Source of the DNA: Mesodorylaimus sp. YZB2_4
Taxonomy: Eukaryota; Nematoda; Enoplea; Dorylaimida; Dorylaimidae
Direction of reading: 5' to 3'
Length of the DNA: 64,000 bases
NCBI GenBank assembly: GCA_030248295.1
Contig: JASANH010001028.1
Location: forward strand, 62,001-126,000
The notes beneath the pieces are model-generated. The model worked only from the letters and a program-made list of their open reading frames with translations. It made no database searches and was not told where the DNA came from. The position numbers and the translations under genes were made by a program. This document shows, piece by piece, positions 34,929 through 45,854 of this stretch (the stretch's first letter is position 1; each line of letters starts with the position of its first letter).

Positions 34929-36852
34929 AATTAGCAAAAAATTCATGAAATGAAACTGGGAAAGGTAGTACATGTGGTTTGATGCGCCTTCGGAGCAGGC
35001 CAGTCCAGGCTGACAAAAGGTGATTAAGAAAGATCCTGCCTGGCTCTGGCTGGTCACATGTACTCGCGGTTTTAGGGTTGACAAGTAGACCATAACAACT
35101 AGCCTCATTCATGTCACCAGCTTGGGAAAGGTGGCTGCTAGAAAATGCTCACATCTGCAGCTCTTGTATAGTGGATATTTCAGGGACTGTGTTGTGAAAA
35201 ATGTAATTATACTTGCAGCACGGGTCTCTCTTGTAATTGCGCAATCTCCTACTCAGGCTGGGATTTCGATGGATGTGCAGCTTCGTAAGACATTCTATCA
35301 GCAATAGGGCACAACGAAATTCAGACACTGGGATGTTTTGCGTGCCTGGCGCTTTTGACGCAATGCATGGAATTTATAAGTGCTTATAAATATTATTTTA
35401 AAGTGAAGATAAATATGGTGACTCATCCAAAGGATGGAATTTGGGTCTGCAGAGGAATTCGGTGAGCACTGGTGCTCTCCTGCTGCGGATGTTCTCCACA
35501 TATCCCTAGATTATCCAGCAGTTAGCCGAGGCAGGATAGGGCAAGGAGCCTAGGTAACACATGCTCGGAATGTTGAACACACAAGTGTATAGTGGCAGAT
35601 AATATTTCAGTTTACATGCAGGAAAACTTTTTTCTCTCGCTCAGTCCCTATTAGGGCATATTCTAAAAACAGTGTTCAGAGTTTTAGCTCGTTGTCGTGA
35701 GTCAGTGAGTCATGAGTTCTGTCGTCTGCCAGATTGCCTGAAAACTGGGATATGCAACTTCAGGCAGGAAAATTGTAATAACAACTATTTGAAGCCGAGT
35801 AAATACTTTTATTATGACTGCTTATGAGATTTGGCTCCATCTCATGATTTATACATGAGGAAATGATCTATTTCTTGCGTGTATACGCGTGGATCTGTTG
35901 ATGTGTCCACGCTAGCCTTTGCTGACACTGCTTTTGGATCGCAAGCGCGTTGTCTTTCTGTTGCCTCGTGTCGGTGGGGAGTCGATAGGACAGTATAATC
36001 TTCTTTCCCTGATCGTTATTACCTTGCGCAGTGGATAACCCAGTTTTTCATTATTGTATACGGTACTTGTTAGGTGCAGCGCCCAGTGAACTCTGGGGCT
36101 CTAAGCTAAACGCTGTAATTTCATGAACTTGTAATCGGGTCCATAATAAAGCATTTGGAAGTCGTGAAACAAGCTTCCTCTAAAGTCCCTAAGCCATTAA
36201 GCTTTGCAGGAAAGTTTTACTTGAGTACCTATCTACGAGATTTATACGTCTGGTCAGCAGAAGCCACCCATCTAGATCTATAATAGCTACCCATTCTTGA
36301 GGCCCTGACATTTTTGTAGAGTTAAACGGCAGTGCACCTTTTGGGGTCTATTGGCAATAGCTGAAGGGATCATCACCCTGGCGCCAGACGCTGTATTGCA
36401 AGATTCGCATATCCTTGGCATTCAGAGATAGCAAGTGGACATTCGACCAGAATGCATTTGATACAAATGGGAAATGACGTCTCACTCCCTATTTATTGCG
36501 CACTCCCTGATGTCTGGATAGGCAATGCGAAATAAGGTGTTGGACTTGCTCCTCGTGCTTGATTTTATCGCGATCACGAAAGCATCAAGCAGAAAAATGC
36601 AAGATCCGCTGCTTCTGGAACAATACCTTGGTGCATCAGCATTGCTCAGAGTAGCATCTAGCATGGCTGGTGACATAAATAAGGCTAGTTGTTATGGTCT
36701 ACTTGTTAACCCTAAAACCGCGAGTACATGTGACCAGCCAGAGCCAGGCAGGATCTTACACCTTTTGTCAGCCTGGACTGGCCAGCTCCGAAGGCGCATC
36801 AAACCACATGTACGACCTTTCCTAGTTTCATTTCATGAATTTTTTGCTAATT
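34929..36852. mobile_element. Element with ~190-bp inverted terminal repeats
   Basis: Left arm 34929-35120 and right arm 36667-36852 are inverted copies. Both contain TTAGCAAAAAATTCATGAAA, ACATGTGGTTTGATGCGCCT, AGTCCAGGCTGACAAAAGGT and GGTTTTAGGGTT. Identity is high by eye, with a few substitutions and one small gap (TGATTAAGAA against TGTAA). The 1.55-kb interior holds no recognisable transposase, so it would be non-autonomous. No clear target-site duplication was found. It lies just past the ABCG pseudogene and may have contributed to its decay. Confidence 0.7.
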
Positions 36853-38328
36853 TCACTCCTTTTTCAGTCCTGACTCTTCTCCACCCACCTGATATACCCC
36901 CTCGAGGACTGGCCGCGTTCGAGCACATGAGATCGTGAGTGCAAATACATAGAACCATTCTACAAAATTCGCTTCTACGAATGCGCAAGACATTAAAATC
37001 AGTGGCCATTGTTTTGTCGCTCGACAACCATGACGGGTCTTCCGCTAAATCTCTCTCTCTCTGGCTTAGCGAAGGTTAGGCAATCGTTTTCACGTGCCTG
37101 AGTACAAGTAGTTCTGGGAAATACAACCTTTCCTTCAGACTAGACTTTGCACTGTAGACTGAGTTCAGCAAACATCAGGTCAGTTCTGTATGTCATGAGG
37201 ATCCCTTTTATTGCAGTCTCATTGATTTTCAACATGTTGGGCTGGTAAATCGTTTCGTGTGAAATGTGTCCCTTCACCCTCGAGTGTGGATAAACGTTTG
37301 GTGATGTGGAAAAACATGAACATGAACATGATGTGCCCAAGTCAAATTTGATGGTGAGTGACAAGCAGTATTCAAATGACCAAATTTTATAAAATATGTT
37401 GCAGCATTATCTCCATTCAATTTTTCCACGCTGCCATTCACGGCATATCATTTTATCCTCGTTCCAGTGCATCCTCTATCGTTAATTATAACCTGCATTT
37501 TCGCCGTTTAATTGCCAAGTTCTTTAATAACAATTCGAAGGAAGAACGGTTTTTTAAAACATATCGCTCTTTTTTAAGACATGACAACTTTTGTTGCGGT
37601 CAAAAATGATTTTTTGGCTTGATTTTTATTCCCTTATTAAAATGTTGTTCGATGCTATCACGTAGTCTTGTGAGTCTCAAGCTTTTACTTCTTTTACATG
37701 ATTTCCATGTACAGGATTTCATACTCACTTTCCCTCGTATCTGTTGCATATTGTGTTTGTTGAAGCTCATGTAGCGACCCCGTTTTGCGCTCAACTCGCA
37801 AAAGTATGAGGGAAAGATGCGAGCTTCCGCAAACCGGTCCCTCTAACGTCCACTGTTATTGTCAGTCACTCTTCATATTACGTCTTCCCTGTATCAACAC
37901 CGTTTTTTCAAGTCAGTTCTTTGATTTGAATTTCCCGCCTTTTTTTAAAGTTTTCTAGTATCGTTTTATTTTTCAAATATAACTGTCATCGTCATTCTTG
38001 TGCAGAGACAGCTTTCAAAATGTGCAAGTAGTGGTAAATCTCACATTTTGACTTTCCCGCCATTTCAAAAACTAGACATGGGTTTTTTCGTTAATATATG
38101 TATTAATATTACAGAAATTCCAAGAGTCCTATGACCCTGTATATCCTCGATGAGCCACCAAGTCATGTCCTGCAGAATTTTTCTGCGTTTTCAAATTTTT
38201 TGAGTTTTTATGTTCAAATGGACCCCTTCCCTGGAGGCCTTCTGCTTTCAACTGAGTAAGGATACTTACCTGTCTGGAACAGATGTCTTCTTTTACAGAT
38301 AGCCTCTCATCGATGTCTTTTTTAAAGC
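36853..38328. other. Intergenic, nothing firm
   Basis: A frame near 37358-37609 has a hydrophobic start (ICCSIISIQFFHAAIHG) that could be a signal-peptide exon for the Fn3-like fragment, but no in-phase link is shown. The rest is featureless. Confidence 0.3.
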
Positions 38329-38656
38329 ATTGTGTCATATGCCGTCTCCAACCCGCTTGAATCCGAAACATCACCAGAAACTTGGGGTCAGTGAAGAAAT
38401 CACTTTCAGCTGGACTGGCGTTGTTGGTGCCTTCAAATACGACCTAATTATTTATTCGGCAAACGGAAACAATTTTATGCACAGCGCCACCACTGAAACG
38501 TACTATAACAAAACATTCATCCAGCCAGGATATTACTTTTGGAGGGTGCACTCTTTGAGACCGAGAAAGTTGTCTGTTGAAGAAGTCGATGCGCCTTGAT
38601 TTGAATTCGAAATCACTGGGACGTCCAAAGTCGATGAAGTGAAGAAAGGCTACTAA
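38329..38656 (+). pseudogene. Fn3-like secreted-protein fragment with in-frame TGA
   Basis: After an acceptor-like tttttaaag, one frame encodes a fibronectin-III-like sandwich: ITFSWTGVVGAFKYDLIIYS, TETYYNKTFIQPGYYFWRV and HSLRPRKLS. A TGA at 38597-38599 interrupts it. The same frame then continues sensibly as FEFEITGTSKVDEVKKGY to a TAA at 38654-38656. The stop may be a real lesion, a base error or a polymorphism. No upstream exon or signal peptide is proven, and the protein it belongs to is not recognised. Confidence 0.45.
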
Positions 38657-39434
38657 TTGGGTATCTGCGCATATGACATTAACTTGCTGACTGGATGTTT
38701 TAAATCAATCGAACGAATTTTGCATGTCTACTAGTTATATGTATAAACGAGCGTAAGGTGCAACACTGAAATGACCACCAAAATCATGCTGATTGGGCGC
38801 TAAAAGTCTGGATAATGTCTTTTTTGAGTAACATATTGGTTTTCTTGTTTCTTTGGATATATACATCTCAATATGAATTTAAAAGCCTAAAGCTGACAGC
38901 AAGACAACTTGCGCAAGTCAGCTGTATGATAACCAAACTAATCAAAAATATGAACACCGAACTAATTTATAACCCCTTAGTCAATAAAAAGGTATTGAAG
39001 GAAACCAGGACCATGCAGCAATACTGACTGGTAAGTTTAGGAGAACTAGGTTTTTGTGGTGCCTGCATTGATTCATGATTCCTAACATCGAAAAAATGTT
39101 AGAAAAAATTAAAGACTGTAGCCATTAACTTCAAACTATTTTATAAAAGCGGGTTTTTTCCACTCCTCACTCACTAATATTTCTGTCGACAAACCCAAAA
39201 ATTAATCGCAAAATCCAAGTCATCCATGTTTTCTCAGGGCTCAAGTAATAATAACAACAAGATGACTTGTAACTCGATTTTCGGGCAGGAAAAAGGAAGC
39301 ATCAATGCACAATACTGTTTTGATCTCATCTCATTCACACACACCAGAGGGGTTGGAGAAAACTTTTCTTGTTAGTTTTTTGTATGCGGTTCTCTAAACA
39401 CCATGGGCCTAAGCCAATGGTGTTTAGAACCATG

Positions 39435-39530
39435 GGCCAACTTCGGATCGGATGATTCGGATTGCATGATCCGATCCGAATTATCCGATGGTAATTTTTT
39501 GGATCGAATCAGATATCAGATATCCGATCT
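39435..39530. repeat. ATCCGAT/ATCGGAT palindromic block
   Basis: TTCGGATCGGAT and ATCCGATCCGAA form a near-perfect inverted repeat. They are followed by ATCAGATATCAGATATCCGA and more units. The motif resembles the GGATCGGAT runs at 30.5 and 60.8-61.1 kb. Confidence 0.6.
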
Positions 39531-39534
39531 GATG

Positions 39535-39745
39535 GACGGGATCACAGCCCACCTGCCATCGTCCAAGGAAGTCGTGTCCTGTCCAAAATGCCCTCGAAGG
39601 TGCTCCTAGTGGAGACACGCAGGGGGAAGCAGCTGTGTGTCCTGGTTCCCGTTCAGCCTTGCTTAGAAGGTTTGACTGCTGGCCGGCTAAAGGCAATAAG
39701 GGCTTCGGCCGATAAAAATTTCAAAAAAGCGCAATATCACGGGTA
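39535..39745 (+). repeat. SINE 3' tail
   Basis: It matches the tail of the 58-kb copy: CCATCGTCCAAGGAAGTCG, ATGCCCTCGAAGG, GGAGACACGCAGGGGGAAGC, CCTTGCTTAGAAGGTTTGAC, CTGCTGGCCGGCTAAAGGCA and an A-rich end. The head and core are absent. Confidence 0.7.
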
Positions 39746-40406
39746 CAAGTCTTTCTTTGAAACGCTAGCTTTGCAAATTTGCAGATTCTAAATAAAGCTT
39801 ATGCTTCAATGTGTGACCTGGGTGGGTCAAATGTGCTTTCATGCGCACCACACTTGAATACAGCATAATGTGCCGAAACGGTTTTTGGTTCCGAAATCTT
39901 CATTTTGTCTGCATTCTAGACGCATTTTCAGACCAGTGTAGAGCCTGACAAAATAATTTTCTTTTCACATTTAGGTAGCAGGCCTTCCTGTTCAAACTGG
40001 CCTCTTTGTTACATCCCTTCCGCCACTTCCGGCGCAGCGACATTGTTTTACCAAACAAGGCGAAGTGTGATATTCGCTCTGCAGACTAAACAACATGCGG
40101 GCAGCGTAAAACTCGACTATTGGGTGCCCCACCTCTGAATTCACACCAACACTGTAGATGGCGTCTGTGTTACTCGACCCAGTCTGTCATTACGATTCGG
40201 TATAGGTTTAACCGTGGGTACTGAAAATCACTTTTTTCATTAAGTTCTCATTATATATTACGAACGACAAAAAGAAAGTGGAGCGATGGGATTCGAGTAT
40301 GTTCATTTAGAGGTCATGTACTCGATTTCCATCGCACTTCTCCATCTCGGCATGGCATTTGCACCAGTTCGTTTGCAAGTGTGTTCAGATTTGAGGTTTG
40401 ATAGAC

Positions 40407-42547
40407 ATGAGGTACATCTTTCTGCACTTCTTCATGCTATGGATGACCAAAGCTGTTCCCCAACGTGGTGATGTGCAATGGACCATGTTATTGTGCAAAT
40501 ATCGTGGCACAGACTCAGTCCCGCACGAACGTGACTGGTATGTTCGATGGATGACTGATGATACCTTGGATGGAAGTATTGCATATTTCTTTCGTAAAGC
40601 GTCGAATGGGGTCTATACGACTGGCCAATCACAAGTTCATGGTTGGTTCGAAATACCATTCACTAAGCAGGAAATGCTCGATTTGGCGAATAGAGATGAG
40701 AGAATTCGGGTAAGGTGTAAAAGAAAACAAAAATCGGTAGAAACTACTGGATATAGCAATGCTACAATCGAATTTTTCAAATCGCTGGCAAATTTACCCG
40801 CCATTTATAAATTTATATTGTTCGTGGAGAAGTATTTCTTGAAACATGAAGCAGCTGTTTGAATTTAAACATTACCACCAACTGGCTATAATTCACTTTG
40901 TTGTCTCTGAGTACCTCATGTCAGGAGAAAAACATCCCGGAAAATTTTTGCAGTTTTTTTGCCGGAGAAGCGCATGGAGCTGATCCATGTCCAAGGATGA
41001 TGCCCCTTCGCATGCAGTAGCCATAGAAGCATCTTTTGTAAGCATTTGTCACCCAAAGAGAGTTTTGTTATCAGGTCCAGCCTGTTCTAAGTTGACTGTT
41101 ACTCGTTATCTGTTAGCATGTGCAAGGCTCATTCACCCTCCTCTTCCAGACATTAGTCGACCCCAACAGAAGGATCTATGTAAAAACCAAAGAGATTTGC
41201 TACGATTACGCGAGCACTGTTTTGCACATCGATATCCCTTCTCCAAGACGGCTTATAACTGTGGTCAATGATGAAGACACGGCTGTGTTCTGTTTAGCAT
41301 TTGGAGTCTTAGTCACGCCTCGATTCATGATCACAGCTGCCGTCGTGCACGAAATGGCTCACAGTTTCAACCTTGGCCATTCCTACAGTGACGTTGAAAG
41401 AAGAGTGTTCTCTCACGCAGAACCAGGAGAATACGACGATCGATACGATCTGATGAGTACTGCTAATGCTCACATGTACAGATCGACCGAATTCGGTCTG
41501 GTGGGGCCAGGATTCAATGGGCCTAACTTGGATTATCTCGGGTGGTTACCATCATACAGAACATATTATTTTGGGAAACAAGATTCGGACAGAGGATTGC
41601 CGCCAGAAACATCCATTCGAATGTCCTCATTGAGCAGGGCTCACGCCCAAACGTCGGACTGGTTATTAATACTTATTCCATATGATCGAGATGATCCACA
41701 AAAAGTGTACACAGTCGAATATAGAACGAGAGAAAATTTAGATGCTGAAATTCCGAAACCTGTAATTCTTATTCACCAAATCTCGCGACGTGAAAACGGG
41801 GCTTTCCTTTACTCAAAACTTTTGAATCAAGGAGGCGAAGGGCCTGCGTACGAATTACACGCGGGACAAGAATGGCGCGTGTTTCTAGACAATAGAATAC
41901 AATCACGTTTTATTCGCGTTAAAGTGGATTGGATCGACGAAAAAGAAGCCATCGCTCAAGTGACAGTTTTTAGCCACTTTTCACCCACATCGTGCGCCAA
42001 AGGAGAAGTACAACGCGCCGCTTACGAGTTCGACATTCCTTGCGTCAGTGCGAGTGAAAAGAGTGAAATTCAGGATCAAAATAAGAAAAATGCGGGAAGA
42101 ATAGATAGAAACACTGGAAGGTGCCTGCCTGCCTTTGTGCCCAGGAAGGCTGGACCCGACGACTTGGTATGTGTTACAACGTCGGAACGTGAAGTTGTGC
42201 AAAGACAAAACGAAAAGTGGCAAAGTTATCGAGAATTCTATGCTCAATCGACATTCGGACTAAATGCGTGCCGAAAAGGACTCTTGTGGCGCCAAATCGA
42301 TCCTTACGATTATGTATGTGTGGGCGAAAGGAGAGTCGATGAAGTCCGAAAACAGTACGAGCAAGATGAAGCAAGGCGACTCGGATCGAGTGAATGCGCC
42401 AATGGATTTGTACAGCGACAAGCCACTGTAGACGATATAATATGTGTGACTGAGGGGGAGAGATTGCAAGTTCTAATTGAGAACAAAAAGCCTAACGAAA
42501 ATTTGTTGTATCAGCAGTTTTTCAATGCTGATAATCAGCTGCAATAA
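40407..42547 (+). CDS. Secreted zinc metalloprotease with four C-terminal Cys repeats
   Basis: Exon 1 (40407-40709) has a signal peptide, MRYIFLHFFMLWMTKAVPQ. The main exon runs from about 41117 (after a tgttag acceptor, same phase) to 42547. The middle is uncertain; another small exon could lie in 40710-41116. The catalytic motif is HEMAHSFNLGH (41348-41380), an HExxHxxxxxH zinc site with Glu as the base. A likely Met-turn (YDLMS) and GPGFNGPNLDYLGWLPSYR follow, a combination like gametolysin (M11)-type and related bacterial proteases. The C-terminal 180 residues hold four repeats of about 40 residues with the pattern C..G.v.R.a..dD.vCV...er. Such repeats are familiar from bacterial secreted proteins, which raises horizontal transfer. 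An AATAAA overlaps the stop codon; another lies near 42688. Probably acts outside the cell, in digestion or defence. Confidence 0.75.
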
Positions 42548-44344
42548 AAAGATAAAGACTTGCACCATTTCGTTTTTAATTTCAGGCCCTTCTTTTTAGT
42601 CCAAGGATGCAGAGTACCTAATTTATCTTGGCAGCCTATAAGTAATTATAAATCACGCCTTCAGCGCTGAAAGTACGAAGTATCGCTCAATAAACCAATT
42701 ACAGTACTTTGGAAAATCAGCTTTTGACTTTGACATTTTTTTAAATACATTTATATTTTATTGAATTTCTTATTGACAACGAAATTTGAAAAAAGCACGA
42801 ACAAAACAACCGCGCAGTGCAACAGATGAATTAATGTGCACTTTACACTAGCTGATCAAGTTCAAGGGACTTCCAAACTTTTGCTAGCGTGGTATTCTAG
42901 GGCGTCGAAATCGCAGGTCGCCGACTCGTTGCCTGCAAAATCAATTCCTGGTGTCGAAGTAAATTTTCACTGTGGTGGATCAGCAAGAGCCCTCTGGGTG
43001 GCGGATTTAGGGTTCAAAACACAAGGCTATTTCCTTGGTGTAATCTACGTTCAAAAGCACCGTGGGTTATTTATCAGATGGTAAGCCTTTTTTGTTACCT
43101 GATCTTTTAGTTTGATTCTGAAGCCCCTAAAGATCAATTATGACTCCACAGCAAAATAGACAGATATTAACTTTTCGTTATTTATTTGTTACCTTGCGAG
43201 AGTCAAGTCAAAACGAACTTTTGTCGTGAAAGTATCAGTTCAACTATGACATTAAAAATGATCGTAAAAGTTCTGCTACAAGTAATTTAGGAAGTTTTTG
43301 CATTTTTAATGATTTTCAAGCCTGCCTTGACAATATTAGGTGAAAAACAAGAAAGGCGATGTTAAGAATCAAGACGCATGCTAATACACTATGAGCCGTC
43401 ATGTAACATAGGTGCGCACAATCTTGTGCAATGTGTAAGACAGACAGATCCGTGCGTGGGACGAAGATGGTCGTTTTGATAGCTAGAATTCCAAATTTTG
43501 ATGTAAGCCTCGTACTTGGGAAAGTGACCCTTTAAAGTTATGGTAGTACGGGGCTAATTTTGAAGTGCGTGACTACAATACTATATGCTGTGATATTGTC
43601 CCCACGCGAGCTAAGGTTAGAGCTCACCGCTTTGCTCAGATCCGTATCATGCGTAAATCAAAGAAAGTTGAATTGCACGAAAAGGGGATACAGAGATAAG
43701 CAAAACGGAGCAGACCAACCTTGCTTCCATGGGGACTAGCTATCACAGCATAGTCGCCATCTACAGTCAGGTCACCCCTTGCTATGCAAATCGCCTGTGC
43801 GAAAGATTTGGTGCTCGTGCGGTGAGTTTGATTTCAGGTAATGAGTCCTCATACTACAAAACCTAAGCCCCTGAGAGCCCGAGCCCGCAGGCAAGTGGTT
43901 AGACGAGCGACATCGAGGGCGTCGTTACATTTTTGGGGTCGTTACAAGAAATATCCCGTTGTCACGCAATAGCTTCGTTCACCTGAGTTTGTTGGATTTG
44001 GTATGGTTTATCAGGATGAATTCAGGTCATGCGCTATATCAGATTGGGGGGGGGGGGGGGAATTACAAGAAGGCACTCAGTCTCCTCTAAATATCAAAAC
44101 TGATTGCAGCGTGATGCCGCTGCGTATCTTAGCATTCGACATCCTTGTATCACTATCGCTGACGCAAATTGTCACATGTTCCATCAAGATTATCCCAGCA
44201 ACAGGCCCATGAGAGATAACAGACTAGTTTATGTAAACAGAAAGTTTGACTACGGAAGACGGGCTTGCTGAATTCACCCTCTCACCTCTTCTATATCAAG
44301 CTACCTGCTCTCCATCTACGTCGTTTCTAGAGCTCCTGCGAAAA
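42548..44344. other. Intergenic, poly-G run
   Basis: It contains the protease 3' UTR, weak tRNA-like words near 42900-42960 and 43890-43920, and a run of 15 G at 44046-44060. No gene is supported. Confidence 0.35.
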
Positions 44345-45276
44345 ATGCTAAAATCCCGAAGATCATTGTGCCTGGTCACTGGCGCCAGTCAGTTTCTTGG
44401 TGCGCATATCTCTCGAGCCCTAGCTGAAGAAGTGGCACCTGGTTCCACCTTGATCCTCAGTTCACGTTCCACTGATCGTCTACAAAAGGTACGCGACGAT
44501 ATTCAACAGACAGTCGGCAGGGACAAAATCCGCATTCATTTGGTTCAATGGGATCTGCGAAATCCGAATGCTGATCAATATGAACGAGATTTAAAACATG
44601 CGTTGGAAGGAAGTCAGGCGGAAACCTACGAAGTCGCATTGGTTGTACACAATGCCGCTCAGCTGGGCGATTTGAGCAGGAAAGTGGAAGATATGCGGAA
44701 CGTGCAAGAATTGCAAGAGCAGTTGAACATCAACTTAGTTTCCTTGCTGGTGCTGAATTCGGTTTGGTTGGGGTTAGTGAAGAATGCAAAGTAGAAGCTC
44801 GTCGTGAACATGACTGCTGGAAGTGCCACAACAGCCAGGGCATCATTAGGTGAGTCCTGACTTTTAAATTCGAAAAAACCAAGCCGGGCGTTGGGAAAGT
44901 TTGCACTTCGCAGCAGGGTTAAAATCTTCCCAACTCTATCTCTTTTGGCAATCTTTTCTGCAAGCTGAAGACAAATCCTTTTTCAGGACTGACTAGCATG
45001 GTCAAATCGTCTCGCCAGATGACCCTGAGCGTTTTAGCAAAGGAATCACCTGATGTGCAGGTCCTGCATTACGACCCAGGTGCAGTCGACACGCAAAGTT
45101 TGCGAGCCATTCGTGATGAGTCCCACTGCAAAGAAATTCGTAAATGGATTGAGGAATTTTATGACAAAGATGAAGTGCTGAGAGCAGACCATGTGGTTAA
45201 TGGTTTATTGAAGACACTCAACGAAGGAAAATATGAATCGGGCTCCTATGTCAACGCCTACAATATCAAGTTGTAA
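44345..45276 (+). pseudogene. Sepiapterin-reductase-like gene with stop and no catalytic Tyr
   Basis: Two exons (44345-44849, 44987-45276) join in phase to 264 codons, close to the family length of about 260. Family features are the SDR cofactor motif CLVTGASQFLGAH, HNAAQLGDLSRKVEDM (like NNAGSLGDVSK), LNINLVSLLVLNSVWL, VNMTAGSA, then SPDVQVLHYDPGAVDT and a C-terminal SGSYVNAYN. Intact enzymes make tetrahydrobiopterin in the cytosol. Two faults are seen. Codon 150 is TAG (44792-44794), with good coding on both sides. Where relatives have the catalytic YxxxK (YCAGK), this gene reads TSMVK, keeping Lys but losing Tyr. It is either a pseudogene or an inactive relative with a base error. Exon borders are clean (GTGAGT and tttttcag). 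Confidence 0.75.
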
Positions 45277-45854
45277 CACATTGGAGAAAAAAATATTACC
45301 ATTAAAGAGATGGAAAAATAATGCCTTAAACAGTTTATAATAGTACTGGTTATAGGTAGTGTGACATCAAATGCACTATTTGCATTACAAAACGCATGAA
45401 TGTCATTTTGTTGAAAAGTAACCTATGGAGTATTGATCACTGATTCGAAGGAAATCAAGTCAATATGACTCATACTGTAGATGCACTGAAAAAATCTGAA
45501 GCGTACCACTCTTGATATCACCAGTTTGTCATACTCGTGCAACTCACCATTGAAAGACAGTACAAAAATAAGCTAAGATCTAACCGCTTATTCTTCTGTC
45601 ACAGATTCCAAAACTTTTTTAAAACTAAGACCCGGTACGAGTCAAAAAAGATCAGAACTTAGTTCTGAAATTATTGCACAGCAAAACACGAGATCACATA
45701 GCAATCCTACATTTTCATATCACACAGTGATTGTATACAGCCTAATACAAAATTGTTGTTTTTAAAAAAAAGGCCTCAGCTGACTCGACTACCTAAAATA
45801 TGTTCCACACACAGTCAATATGACTGATATTACTTACCTGTTACAGAAAACATT
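45277..45854. other. Gap between convergent genes
   Basis: The SPR-like gene and the trehalose synthase converge here. It should hold both 3' ends. No coding or structural signal is seen beyond A-rich stretches. Confidence 0.4.

Larger units (their letters stand above)
38657..40406. other. Intergenic with repeats
   Basis: A 70-codon frame at 38815-39027 has a hydrophobic start (MSFLSNILVFLFLWIYTS) but no other support. A palindromic ATCCGAT-rich block (39440-39530) and a SINE tail (39535-39745) follow. Confidence 0.35.

Noticed and set aside
38597-38599. In-frame TGA read as selenocysteine
   Set aside because: An Fn3-like loop is an unlikely selenocysteine site, and no SECIS-like hairpin was noticed.
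42895-42975. Possible SINE head before AATTTTCACTG
   Set aside because: The B-box is poor and the SINE core does not follow.
43880-43930. tRNA-like words (CAAGTGGTTAGACGAGCGAC)
   Set aside because: A-box-like only. No B-box and no cloverleaf.
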